Assembly (NCBI RefSeq): GCF_037975245.1
Contig: NC_092583.1
Coordinates: forward strand, 17,014,764 to 17,078,763
Source of the DNA: Apostichopus japonicus
Lineage: Eukaryota > Echinodermata > Holothuroidea > Aspidochirotida > Stichopodidae
Direction of reading: 5' to 3'
Length of the DNA stretch: 64,000 bases
Both the position numbers and the translations under genes were made by a program. Of the stretch, positions 24,801 to 39,800 are shown one piece after another. The notes below the pieces were generated by a model. That model was not told the origin of the DNA, did not search any database, and worked only from the letters and a program-made list of their open reading frames with translations. Within the stretch, counting starts at the first letter, position 1. The number at the start of each line of letters is the position of its first letter.

Positions 24801-27800
24801 ATTTGCATCTCTGAGCAGGAAAACAGAGATTCTAGATCACTGATTCGAAACCAATCTCGTTCCAAGACAAGTCTTTATAATTAAAGTACAAAATTTTCAA
24901 TTTTTTTCAGATTTTCGTTACTATATGCTAAAAAGAGTTTTTTATATAAGACACAATAGTTGCATGGATGGGAATTGATACCATCTTCTGGGATATGTCT
25001 AAATAATTCACTTTGTGGTTCTCAATGCCAGTGTTATTAATAGGATTAATTGTGTCTACAGCAATACAACTGTTGTATGGGCAATATTACTGGTTGTTTT
25101 TTCCATTCGTATCTTTGAGGTCATCTAAACAGGTCAAGCTGGTTGTCACACAAGGGTGCAAGCAACAAAGAACCAATGCATTCATTGTAATAAAGCTTTT
25201 CATTTTACTTTAAAATCAAGTTATTCTCCAGTTGGTGCTACGAGAAGCATGTTGTACCTATCCAAGAATAGATTAGATGTCGCGGATGGAAAAAAATCCT
25301 TCAAACTCAATCTAAGTTATATGTATCTTAATCCGCAATACATTTGTGACATCTTTCTCTCTTTCTCAACAGTTCATCGAAATCTCAAAAGTGTTCTCCA
25401 CACCCTGACTCAGGCTTTTGATAAATGCAAGGCCATTGTCGAAATTCAAAACACTACTTCTGGGATGGTTCAAGCCAAACAAGTGTTTATGTTGCAAGAA
25501 TATTTATCTCAAGTAAGTATTTCATTCTCTTCCTTTCCTTTCATATTTTGCAACCCTTGATAATGTTGTTTATAACTCACTGAGAGGATATAATTTTTAT
25601 GGTAAAAAGTCACTCGATACCACAGCCATTTATTTTGTTTGGGATGCTAGTCAGAAGGCAATGTACCTTGCATACTGTATAACCCTGGATCATACCAAAG
25701 TTGGGGAAATGTTCTTGCTTGGTGCATTTTAATTTGAGAACTTTACAGGTATAAATCTGTCTCAATATATTTGAATCTGATCAAGCCATTGATGAAATCA
25801 CATTGTTGAAAGATATAACTTGCTATTGTGTCTTCTGAAAGAGCAGTTATGCTCACCAAGTTACAGTTTACCAGTGGTGTGTCCAAAGAGGGTCTGGGGT
25901 CCATGTTTCTTATTTCATTTTTCTTTGAAGGAGGAAAACCCAGACCCCCTACACAAGAATTGGCTTTAGTGAACCCCAGGGGAGCACCGTCTACTTTATA
26001 AAACACACTTGAGATTCCTCTAGCCCTCCCAAAGAGATGCCCATATCTAAATCAATCAATCTAGCATTTAGTGGTAGTAGTATAGACCTAATTTATAGAC
26101 TAAATATGGCTCATAATGCACCCACCCACTCCTTTATAAAATGCTTGGTTTGCCTCTGGTCCTACCATAAAGGTTCAGGCCCCTACCTAATTCAGTCGAG
26201 GAAAGTTTTGAATTTTATTCCCCTCACCTTTGAAATCCTGCGCATGCCACTGCCATATAACATCCTACTTGTTACTTGAATGAAATTACTAATGCATCTG
26301 GTAGGAAATATGCCTGGGAAATATGCCTGGGAAATATGCCTGGGTTGTTATCATTTTTAGTAGAAAAACAATAAAAACAGGAAAACCATAAAATGTAACC
26401 AACTAAATTTAAATCTTTTGCAGGTCAAACAGCAAAATGAAGAGCTGCGAGGAAAGTTAGCCAGGATTTTTTCGGAAGCAGATTTGTCAGAATTTCCTCA
26501 AATTCCGACATTTAATTTGGATACATCTAATGTGGTAAGTGGCTAATTTGGTAAAAATTTCACCGATTTTGCAGTGTTTTCCTGCAATTATTATTACTTT
26601 TGCAGGATAAATAGTTGTGCATATTTCTGTCTCTTAAGTCAGTTTATTTGTAACAAAGGTTAAATGGATGACATTAAATTCTTGCTTCAATTTTCACTAT
26701 ACAATGAAAAAGAAACCTAAAATGCAACCATAATTAAAATTCAATTTTTCCTATTTTTGTTGAACCTTTGCAATTGATAATGAATTGTAGAAGGAAAGGC
26801 CATAGAACGTACTCAAAAGAGCAAAAGCAGGAGATCATAAATCTTTTATCACTACAGCTATAAATAAATTAAATCCAGAAATATTACCATTTAACATATA
26901 TTTGGTTTCATTTATTATCCTGAAATTAGTGAGAAAAGACAGAATGATATAAAATTGCAGAATTTTGCTTAGTTTTTAATTTTTCAACTCTATGATCTTT
27001 TTTTGCATTTCAGCATCTTCCTCTCGCACCGCAGATGTCAGATGAGGACGCCCTCTCTCGATCAGAATCTTTGGTAGAATTCTACGATGCTCATGAATAT
27101 TTAGCATCTAGCGCATCATCTTCAGAGGACGAGGTAGAAATTTTCAGTAAATTGTCAGATGGACATGTGTTTAAGGAAGATGGTCTTATGACCTCTAGAA
27201 CATGGTATCAATTGGTCAGTTTAGGGGGAGGGGGAGGTGGGGGGGCTGGGTGGTCCAGTCATAGGACTATTAGTCTTCAAGATTGAAGATTTTCCATGTA
27301 ACGTTAGGCGAGTCGGGTCGGGATCAATGGTACAGCCTGCTTTCTTGAAAGAAAAACTTGGAGATAAAACTTGAGAATAAATTATCAAGAAATACACTAA
27401 CAGCAATAATGAAAGGAAATTTTGTATTAAATATTACAAAAACTTTACCAAACTATAATATAAACCTGCATGTATTCTTTAGATTCTGCATCTGGTGGTA
27501 ACCTGTCAAATTCTTCAAATGGATATCTCAACCAGAACTTAGGAGAACTAAATAATAAAATAAATTATCAAGAAATATACTTACAGCAACAATGAAAGCA
27601 AATTTTGTATTAAATATAATAAAGACTTTACCAAACTATAATATAAAACTGTATTTATTCTCTAAATTCTGCATCTGGTGGTAACATGTCAAATTCTTCA
27701 GATGGATATCTCAACCAGTATTTAGGAGAACTAAATAATAAAATAACTGAAATTAATTTAATCTTTGCATCTCATTTCAGGGAGAAGAGGAAGATACAAC

Positions 27801-30800
27801 TTCGTCTGTACCCAGCGATGATGAAGGGGCAGAGATGGGGGAGGAAGACTTTAGAGAATGTAAGTCATTTTCAAAATCTCTTTCAAGGGAAACAAAAGCT
27901 GCTGTAATTCTTGTTAAATCATTCATAAATTTGACACGAAGCAGAATGAGAACTTTGCTTTCCTGATCTAAATTTTGGATGTGAGAGTTTGAATGAGCCT
28001 GTCATCATCCAATCTTAACTATTAACAATACAGTTATCTGTTCTTGGAGTTGAGTTATACTCTCAACTTACTTGAATGCAAGAGGATTTGTCAACTGTCC
28101 ATCTCAACATACTACCAAGTAAAATGCTAGAGGATTTATTACCTGTCCATCTTATCATACTCACAAGTATAATTGCATGCAGTTTTTCTGTTAAATATTG
28201 TACCTGGAAGTAAACGTATTACTTCCCTTCCTGATTATATCACAACTGAAAGCATCTAAAAGGAGACAAGATTGGAAATGGAAGGAGGAGGAAAAGATGA
28301 ATTTGAAACCAATTTTAAATTTGAAAACTTCACAATCTAGTTGTTGCTGATGTTGATGTGTCTGTTATGTATGTTTCTATGTCTGTTTGTGTGTTTAATG
28401 AATTTTATTTAAGTTTTTTTAAGATGTCATGTGAATTGGAAAATAAATATGAAACATTCCACATCTCCATTTCTCTGTTTATAAAACTTTTCTTTAATAA
28501 ACCAGATGTGTGTTGAAGAATTCACTGCAAGGATGAAAGCGACTTGTGTTAACCCCCAAGCTGCCCTGAACCCTCATTCATTAGCTTAGTGGTATATTAT
28601 CTGGTTATTCATATGAAAACAAATTAAGTTTTTTTTCCCTTTTCATCTTGGTATGTGTATTCTGCTATTTGTTTCTTTCTTTTTCATTTTTAATGGTGCT
28701 ATCTCTGCACAACAACTGTGTCTATAGTAATTGTGACTTTTTACCAGCACATTCTGGTCTACTGCCCTTTTTTTCATTCTACAACCCAGAGTGTCAGCAG
28801 CACATGAGGAGAGTAGAAATTACTATCCCAAAAAACTCATCTTTTAAGCTCAATGTCTTTGTACTCAAAGAACAATACTCTATTAACATGTCAAGTAGTA
28901 TATTCTCTGTGAACATTTAAAAAACATTGGTGATCGGAGCTACTTGAAGTTTTTACAGCTGTACGTTTGCATTGAATTGTCATTTTGTGTCACTAAACAG
29001 GGACTAATTTTAGTCTTCATATTTTGTGCAGTAGTTTTGAAGTTTGTCTCCTTTAAATTACTATGGTTTCTGTGTACAAAACATGCTATATATCTTTACA
29101 CCTATTTACAGATCTCCAAATATAAAGTATATGTTGTTGTAACATATATCTCAATATATGTACTGATACTGAAAATATGTTTAGAAAGATCTTGTCTTCA
29201 ATAATTATGAAAAGAATCACAGGTATAAGTCCAGTAGCCTATATGCCATTTCGGATGACTTGGATACAATTTTACTGACTCTCAAACCTTAAAACTCAGT
29301 TTAGTAGACGTGATTGAAAAATCCTCAAAGAAGCTTTCTGATTGGTTGAGGACCAGATGTGTGTAGAGTTGCCAAATGAAACGTGTAGCTAGTTATGAGT
29401 GTTAATATGCCTATGTTATTTTCAATATGTCACACTATATGTGAATTAGGGAATGTGCAGGTACTTTACCAAGAAGTGTCCATCAGAAATTCCTCACAGG
29501 AATTCTCAGTGATTTCAGTGATTGCAGCTTGTCAAGTTTAACAGAACTAGAAAGGACTGATATGATAGTGCCCTCTGTTGTTGTAGAGCTTATTTGGGTC
29601 TATTGTTATTTGAAGTTTAGCCTTATTTGATCATTCTTGGTGGAAGTTTACTGGAATAGAGCAACATTTCACATATCCAGGCCATATCGGTCAAGTGTGG
29701 CATCACCAGAATTGGACAAACTCAATGCAACATTCAGCTCTAGGAATTAACTCCATACCAAAGGTTGATATTAATATTATAGTCATGTAGCAAAGAATAA
29801 GAGTAGACTATTAAGTCTTTATGGACCAGACACATACCCCTCTCCCCACCCCCCTCCATCCCCTCCCGAGCATTGACATAAATCCGTAAATACTCATGAC
29901 TGGATGGTAGGTTTCTTTGCTTCCTCTCCCTAGACAACCTTGCTTTTACCTCCTACTACAAAATTGCAATTCATTTGGGTTCTTGCACACAGTACCTTAG
30001 CAAAATCATTAAAGCTCAAAATGGAATATTGATTGGACAACATAATGAGGAAGCCGTATCGGAAACCAATATCAGAAGGTGCACACTCAGGGAAACCAGA
30101 AATGTAGAGCGAATGATTCAATGAATAAATTTCATTTGTCTTGCTAAAACAAAATTACATTATACAAGATTGATTAAAATGTTACACAACATAGTTGTGA
30201 AAGGAATTGGTTTAGGAAGCCCTTGGGCTAGACAAATAGAACACTCCCATAGTGAAAAGGAAGACTTAGACATCCTGTGTGTTAAACAGTCTCATGATAT
30301 TAAAATCTTGAATTCATCTTACTTTCTTGACCTGTTAGATTCTTGCAATTTTCCCATAAATTCTGGAAATTAATAAATGGTAAGACAAGTATGAATAGAT
30401 GATAGTCTTAAAATCCTTTCAGAGCAGATATTCCAAGACGTAGAATAAATAATTAATTAATTAATATAAAATAATCTGGCTAGAGTCAACTTGTGTTGTC
30501 CGTAATTGTGGCACTATCAACTAAATGTAACTTGGTTGGAATCGACGAAACATATCTTTTCAAGCCTACACATGACATATTTACACCAATTTCTGGATCA
30601 CTAATTTTGCAGGCTACTGGAAATCAAGGATTAAAAGGCTTAACTTTTCCTTGAATGAACTTAATGTTTAAAGCCTTACCAGTCAGTGTAAAACATTTCA
30701 TTGTCTTCTTTGAACAGTTTGTTAGCTTGTTGCTAACAGCAGTTTCCATGTATAGGGAAGACCCAAGAAAGAGTTTTAACCCTGTAGGAATGCTTAAAAT

Positions 30801-33800
30801 AATCCCAAAACGTATTCCTTGTTTAAAATCACATTCTGTTGGGTTCAGCCATGATCTAAGACGTCTCCATGGAAACCTTACAGAGAACTAATAAACCACA
30901 AGATTCCTGTTGTTTGACAATTTGACATTTAAAGAACAGGGTGACAGCTTGACTTTTACTAGTTTGTGCTGTAATCATTCAAGATGTACTGCTTAGTGTC
31001 TTAATGGAACAGTCTTAAGAGAGAATGGATGAAACATTATTATGCAAAGAGTTTGTTTACATTTAGTATTAAACTTGTCAGTAGAAACCACAAATGAGTT
31101 TTATAATGTCATGATAAGTTAATTATGTTCACTCCTTATTGCTTGAATGTTAAGCAAGGATTTATCACACCAATAGATGAAAGCAATATTAAAGTGATCT
31201 CAGGTTCATTTGCTGATATTCAATAATTTTTAAGATGGTATCGAGTCCTGTTCACCAGTACTTGGGAATAGTTGGATGACATGTTCTCCTTTTATTTGGC
31301 ATGTCAAGATATGACATTGTTTGCAGATACCTAGATTTACTTCAGAAACAGAATAATGACTGGGAAATTATAAACAAATTTCCATTTGCTTACAAAATTG
31401 TCAGAATTTTACATAATATTAATATTTTAAAATTTATTATTCAAACCATATGGTTCCTTCACCAACACTGGGTTGGGTGTAATGAAATTGAACTCTCTTT
31501 TATGTATAGGGGGTATGCATTCAGGTAACAAGCATATATAGATAAAACTATGTACACATTTCTATGTATATATGGGATATATTTACATGTTTTCATCAAA
31601 CTTGTACAGTTGTACACATACCCAGTATACACATTGTATATATTCATATAAATGTCACACACAAAAAGAGCCACACATAACAAAACCACACATAACAAGA
31701 TCACACACACACAATAACACACACATACACACATACCCAGCACGCACACAAACATAACATAACATGCACACACACACATAAGCAGCATATACATATGTAT
31801 AGTTCAGTAATGTCAGGCTAATTTGAATAGAAAAGAAAATTGAATGAGTTCTAGTTACCTTTTGAGTTGAAAATTTAAAAGAAAAAAATTTTCTTCTGAT
31901 TATGAATAATTGTTATTCTTTGTAAGGTTTCATACATATGAATTTTGTGGAATTATGAAATATTCATTGTCTGTTATCGAGCTCGAAGAGACGGATAGCA
32001 TCCGATCTTTTAAAATTATTATTGCACCACGGGGTGACTTCGTCAATTTTGCACATGTTTGTAGTCATTTACAAGCCAACATCAAGTAGTTTTGATGGGG
32101 AGAAAACTCACTGATGAAGCTTTTCCTTTTGGGAAGACAAACATATCCCCAAATGGCCAGAGGAAGATTGCATAATTAAGGATTGTCTTCTTCATTGCGA
32201 TAGTTTACAGTATTAAGTATGTGTGGATACCTGTGTTCTATTCCTGTACTGTACTTGTAAAGTGAGTGTGTGATGTGCACCAGAGCAAATATAGCAAATG
32301 GACTCATCCATCAGACATACAGAGAGTAAATAGTATGAATTATTCATGTATATGAAATGAATAATTCATGAGATATGTCACTCGGGTCATTTAGTAAGGA
32401 TGCTTGATATTGGAATGGAGAAAAGCAGATAGCACGAACTATTCTCGTACATAACATGAATAATTCATGAGTAATATCAGAGGTCAATTAGAAAGGATGC
32501 TAGATATTAGAATGTTGAAATGCAAATAGTATGAACTATTCTTGTACATAACATGAATAATTCATGAGAAATATCAGAGGTCAACTAGAAAGGATGGTAG
32601 ATATTAGAATGTTGAAATGCAAATAGTATGAACTATTCTTGTACATAACATGAATAATTCATGAGAAATATCAGAGGTCAACTAGAAAGGATGGTAGATA
32701 TTAGAATGTTGAAATGCAAATAGTATGAACTATTTGACATACTTCAAATGATTAATTCATGAGAAATATCAGAGGTCATTTAGTAAGGATGCTTGATATT
32801 AGAGTGAAGAAGTGCAAACAGTATGAATTATTCATGAACATCTTATGCAAGACATATGAGGGATGTTCATGAACCAAAAGATTTCAGAATGCAGAATTCA
32901 TTTTCATTTCGTACCGCAAATATTCAGTTGTGCTTTAATATGAAAGAAGGAAAACCCAATGGGAGAAAGGGAGAAGGGATAATCAGAAAGGAAGTAGGGG
33001 GGTTGGGAGGAAGGAAGAAGGGGTTTCAGAGAAACGGAGAAGGGATTTGGGCAAAAGGGGGATGGGGCTTGGTATAAAGGAAGAATGGGGTTAGGAGAGG
33101 CGTTGAGGCAGAAAGAATCTATGCGATGGCAATGGCGTGTGTTTGGGAGCAAGTGCGTGTGTATATGTGAAACCTTAACTCAAAATTTTCATTTTAAATT
33201 TTGCATTGGTATCATTGACAGATAGCGTTTCCTATATTTTAAACTTGATATGAAATTCCTGTAGAATATTTGCTGGTAGAAGTCTGCCTCCCTTGAACAA
33301 ATTGGTTACGAATATGTTTCAAAATCGATAGGAATACCCAATTAAATTTTGCTTTATAAATATTCCACATCTCCATCCCCACGACGACCACACCATATAG
33401 CTTCTTCTTCTTTTTCTCTCCCCACACTTGAATATTACATAATCTAGGAGAGAACATGTTATATAATTTTCTCTTTGCAAAGTTTTTAAATTTTAGCAAT
33501 TCCTAATTTGAGCCAAAAGTGAGAGGCAAGCCCAACTATCATAATTTAATATAATTCTAAACTGCCACTTCAATGCAAAGTAGGTTAACTTCCTAAAATC
33601 TACAGAAGTAATGGTGTATTTTAAATATTTCATGAATAAAAAAACTTTTAAAAAATTGAAAACTTGCTTTACATGTAACCCTAACTGTTGACATAGTAAC
33701 AAGGACATACTGTAAGTGAAAATGCTGCAATGCAATATCAGAAACACATTTTTCCTCTTTTGAAATGTTTGAAAACTTGTGAGGGAACCTTTTTCAATTC

Positions 33801-36800
33801 ATTTATGATTTCCATTTTCTGCCAAATGGACAGAAACAATGATTACACCTTCCTTTACACTGCCATGAACAAATATTCACAATTTCTTTTACCCTGTAAC
33901 ACTCCCCAAAAGACAAACCTGTTTTGATTGCCACAAGACACCCTCCCCCCCCCTCATGAACCGTCAAACAGAGTGATCACTGCTCAACTGAAATGAGACT
34001 AGCGTTAAATTCACACTTTGTTAAAATAGCCACATTTGTTGATCATGGTAGGTTTCTGCACATCTTACAAGGTCATTAGAATACTGCAGTCGAATCTCTG
34101 AACTGATGAATATGATTATTGAATTGCACAACAACAACGTATGTGTGTGTGTGTGTATAATGTCCTCTGTCTCTACGAAGTAGGGAGGATAGAATCTACC
34201 GTCTTCTCGCACAAACCAGCCAGCTAGCCAAAGCAATACACTCTGAGTGGTCAAGATCGTTAGAGGTGGAAAAAAAATAATACGCACCATACTGCCCTGG
34301 TAATCAAAATGTCAGACAAATCGGTGAAACACGTACAATGATTACATTAGTGTGCTGCAATGGATGGATTTACTCTGCAGGCAGGCATGTAGCAAATAAG
34401 GTTTGGAAGAATATCCTGCATGTAGTATCATAGCTGTAGTTAATAAACAACAGAAATTAAAACAGGTGTGGTGAGGCTCTACTGCAATGCTTGATTTTAA
34501 CTTTGTCAGAGTTTATGCATCGTGCTCGGTAAAGAACTTCTGTCATCAGGGGAAACAGCATATTTAATACATCAATTCGGAATTTATCGTCTTCATCAGA
34601 GACTTCATCAGAAAGCAAATTGAAAAGAAATTAATCCTGTGTTTTTTGTTTGTTTATGGTAAATTGGAATGTGATGCTGAAGCCTGGAGATATGGTAACT
34701 TTTTATTTCAGCTGATTGGAGAATATTTCACATTTGTGATATAACCTACATATACAGCAGCAGCAGAAGCACACAGTATTGAGAGGTTTGTTCTAAGCCC
34801 TGTGTGCATCATCAATAAAACATACATATAGTAATGTGTCTGTGATAAAGCATAGATATATAGTAATGTGTCTGTAATAAACATGATCATTGCAAACATT
34901 ATGTTTCATGCAAGTAATGCTGGAGAACGGATTATATGATTTATTTGGGGACAGTCTTTCAATTTTACTTCTGGTGAAGATGATTTCTGGGAGTGTTTAA
35001 CAGATGCTGAAGCTATGGGAAAGGACTATAAGCGAGATGTCACTATAATGTACAAAATGTGTCTTAACTCAGATTCAGGTATGTACAGTACAAGAAAAAC
35101 AATGTATAAATAATAGATATGATTAATTCAGTTAATTATTGGTGTTAACTCATGGTAGAGGTCTTAAAATATAAATGTCAGGTTTACCCCATTAAGATAA
35201 CCAGTTGTCAAAACACACTTCTGTAGTAGCAAGTTGAAATAACTTCTTTTAATTCTTACGGTTGTTTTTTTCATGTAATATTACTCTGTCAACCAATAAT
35301 TGTCTCCAGCCGATGATGGTAACCACAAACCAGGTGTTTAAGACTGAAATCATACCCACCTCCTTCGGTGGGATATAATTTAAAACACTGGGCAAGTTCA
35401 CCCACATTCTATTAATGAAGGTTTAGGTAACATGGTCTGAGCTTGCCTTCTGATGATGTTAAGCATGTTAAAATACTCCATGACTATGTACAGTAGTTAA
35501 TGTGTCCATTGGTTTGCCTTATATATGGCTTATTTAGAATTGTCAGTCCCCATGGCAACATCATGTTTCCCACAATGATGCATATTAGTACATAGCTGGA
35601 CTAAAAGTACAGTATACTGTTTAGTTGTTACATTAATGTCTCACAGCGGTTTTATTCCTGTAAACGCCTATTACTTTGAACACATACTTTACCCTTTGCC
35701 TAGATGCTGGCTTACAACACAAGCATATTATCTTAACTTTGTCTAAGCCTATCTAGCCTAGTTTGCTTATAATTTAAAACCATGAGCAAAGCTCTTATTT
35801 TAAACATAATCACAGTAGAAGTACCCAGTTCAAGCATCATTTGCATGCAATTCAATCAAACCTTACATTCTTAACTCCATTAATGATATATTAAGCTGAT
35901 TAGCACATTGCTTTTTTTTTTAATTATTGGTATGGAACAATACTCTAACATTTCATCAAGCTGCAACAGTAGTCTCATCAAGTTATTCTAAATAGCGATT
36001 TTACTTTTTATGATTTGTAACATTAAATAATCAATCTTAATTTTAATCAATCTCAATTTTAAAAGCCTGTTGACCCAGACAGGTTTTTCACATTTGATGT
36101 TGTTAAATGACAAAGAAAAATAGAATTGCAACTGTTTAAAAAATTTCGGTGCTTTAAATTATATGCAGTTGAGCAAGTCAAGCCAAAGTAATGCATCCAA
36201 AATAATGGAAAAAGTCGCCGAAATCAATACAAATTTACTCCCAACAAATGAGTCTGAGCAGTGTTCAGTGATATTGCACTACTATGAAGGTTAGGTATAT
36301 ATCAATTTGAACACAGTTACAGCAGAAAATGAAACACAAGCAAGGAAGATTATTATGGTTTGACTCTCATCAAACAATTTGTACATTGCAATGTATACAA
36401 CAGTGAACAACTGCAGTATGCCTAGATAGGCTAAAAATCAAGATTGTCCTTAATAGGGCAACTTCTAATCCTCCAGTCTATTGCATATGTACTGTAGTTG
36501 TTTAATGAATATTATATTTGGAAGGGCTTATAACAAAGTATTTCTGGCCTGACAACAATCAGGTTCCTGTAATTTCTGACTGGAACTCTAAAGTATATTT
36601 TATTGACTCTGTATCACGTGTATTAAAGCAAAGTAAATGTTCATATATATAACAGTGTGTATCTAATCAGTGTTTTGCAGTCATTTACTATGCATAAGAT
36701 AGATATTTACATTGACATTGCCCTACTCTGTAACTGTGACTAGCAGAAGTTATTGTCATTTCAATCTACACATAACCTTGAACCTGTAAAGAAACAATGG

Positions 36801-39800
36801 TTTCCATGCTTCTGATTTTACTAAATAGCTGTAGATTTCCCCCGGTTTCCCTTCTACCCCTCCTTCACAAAGCCAAAACTTTGTGAAACTATTCAACAAA
36901 GGTAGTTGGCTTCTTTGTAATAAATCTTTTTTAGCATTTGACACTAAACTGTACTATGAGTTATAATACAGTATGCAAGCCATTACATTTATCAGTTATT
37001 GGCAGTGTCTGTTCATACAGTAGTTTCTATGAACCGAATAATTCGTTCAACGTTTATTTAGACTAGACTCAGTTTTAGTAGGATTCAGTAGGATCTGAGC
37101 CTGTTTCTTGATGCCGTAGCAGTTGTCTGTATTTGTTTGTGAAGGATATTAATGTGTAAATACAACTCTTTAGTATCCTGCAACATTGTGTATTCAGTAA
37201 CATTCATATATATCTACATATAGCAGTCTGGATTTATCTTGATCTGGTCAGGTTTTGTTAATTGGATTACAGCATATTTTGACATTCTGTGCGCACCATT
37301 CTTCTTAGTGTGGTTTATATAATACAGGGTTTCGAAATGGAAATTTTCTTTCAGACAACCATAGAATACTAACACATTCTTATCTGATATGGTCACTGCT
37401 GTGTTTATAAGCCATTGTGTGTGATTCGTGACAATAAACCTACTACTTTTCCCTACTTGTCCACTCTCCCCTCCTTCCCCCTCCTGTCACACAGTTGATA
37501 TAAAAAATTCCTCAAGTGAATACTACAGCTTTAAATTTTTCCATTGCTATAAACTTGTTTTAAACTGAGTTAGCTTTGCCTTGCACAGAGAGAGGCTTAA
37601 TACATATTTGTGTGTTTGATTTATACTATTATGTTATAATGTGACATATGACTATAGATTATGACTAATGGTACTTCATATAGATTTGCTTTAGGGTTCC
37701 TAGTTTTTCAGTGTCATATTTCCTTGGTTTAACTCTGTTCCAATTCTTGATTAAGTTTGTAATTCAGATCCTGGGGCTTTATTACAACATTCAGAATTAA
37801 CCTACGTAGATGAACCGCTTGCATGGTGCTCACAGCCAATTGAATACATTCAGATGCAGTAACTAACATTCCGATCAGTACATGCCAGGCAGACATGTTT
37901 CATAATCCTCATAGTAGGGAGCTACAGTAGGAAAGGAAGGTTGAATGAATGATTGAAACCTTTAAGGGCCAAGATCTATTCAATGTCTTGCCTGCATTGT
38001 GGACATTATTGACATACATGAATATTGATAATTTATGCATGTTCCTCGTGAACTCAATTATGACAGATAGGCTTAATTGTAAAGATATATGTAATAGTAA
38101 GTGCACATCCCACCCATATATCCTTCACAAACAACATTTCCTACGGGTATTTCCAAAAGAGGTTGTGGATAATTAGGTGTATTCCTAAGGAAATAGTTGA
38201 TACTGTACCTCTTTGAGCCAAACCCTCTTTGACTTTTCTTGCAGTGGATGTTTCGTGGACGTTGGTGCAAGATATATGTTAATATTCATGATTTCTGCAT
38301 GTTCCTGATGATATAATTGATACCTTTTTGGGTCAAGACCTAGTCTGTGTTTTTTGCTTCGGAATTTTTTTTGGACAGTAACGTGAATATTCATGACTTC
38401 TGCATGTTCCTGATGATATGCTTGATATCCTTTGCACCAAGAACCAGTCAGTGTTTCCTGCATTGGATAGTTTATGGACACAACTAAGTGTACAATCATA
38501 TTCATTAGTTATGCATACATCTCATAATAACTATGAATATGCATATTACTGAATCAATAGGTAAGTTAAAGCTCTTCTAACAGCTGTTGATATGCCATCA
38601 ATATATGCTATCAGTTGATATGTTATCAATAGTAAGCTTTCATAACAAACTAATTAAGTAGCTTGATTTGTCAAGTTTTCATTCATTCAGGTAGTTAAGT
38701 AAAAGTAAAAAAAAAATGAAATGTTCTTTAATTGGCATCTGATCATTGCTGAGTGAAAACATGTGGACGATCAAATGTTGAGAAGCCAATCAATTTCATT
38801 TGGTGGAAAATCTAGCAGTGTGTCATAGTTTGATCAAGTGGAATTTTGAGTACACTGCAGTAGGATTTACTAAAACTGGGGAACCAAATGCAGTTAGGCT
38901 CTGCATTAATGTATGGTGAGGAGCAATGTCAAACAGTAAAGCTGCAGCAAAGCTGAATCAACATCAAACAATAGAGATTATCTCTAAAGACCAGAACAAT
39001 CAATTGTATTAAACTGCAGAGCACTATAGCTATACAGTATGTTCTACCCAGCTAGGCTGTAGTCCCCCTCCCCCTAAACTGCAGAGCACTACCTATACAG
39101 TATGTTCTACCCAGCGAGGCTGTAGTCGCCCCCCACCCCCAAACTGCAGAGCACTACCTATACAGTATGTTCTACCCAGCTAGGCTGTAGTTCCCCCCCC
39201 ACCCCCAAACTGCAGAGCACTATTGCTATACAGTATGTTCTACCCAGCTAGGCTGTAGTCCCCCTCCCCCTAAACTGCAGAGCACTACCTATACAGTATG
39301 TTCTACCCAGCGAGGCTGTAGTCCCCCTCCCCCTAAACTGCAGAGCACTAGCTATACAGTATGTTCTACCCAGCGAGGCTGTAGTCCCCCCCACCCCCAA
39401 ACTGCAGAGCACTAGCTATACAGTATGTTCTACCCAGCTAGGCTGTAGTCCCCCCCCCCACCCCCAAACTGCAGAGCACTAGCTATACAGTATGTTCTAC
39501 CCAGCGAGGCTGTAGTCCCCCTCCCCCTAAACTGAAGAGCACTACAGGCAACGATACAGTATGTTCTACCCAGCTAGGCTGTAGTCCCTCCTCCCCCAGA
39601 CTGCAGAGCACTACAGGTAGCTATACAGTATGTTCTACCCAGCTATGCTGTGGTCCCCCCACCCCCCCCCCAGCATCCTATTTTGACATGTACAGTGCCT
39701 TATAAAATAAAGGTGAAATTAAAGTGAATTATCTCTTAAATTTATCCTTATTTACCAATCAAACTTACATATTAAAGCATATGAGAAATAGTTTTGAGAA

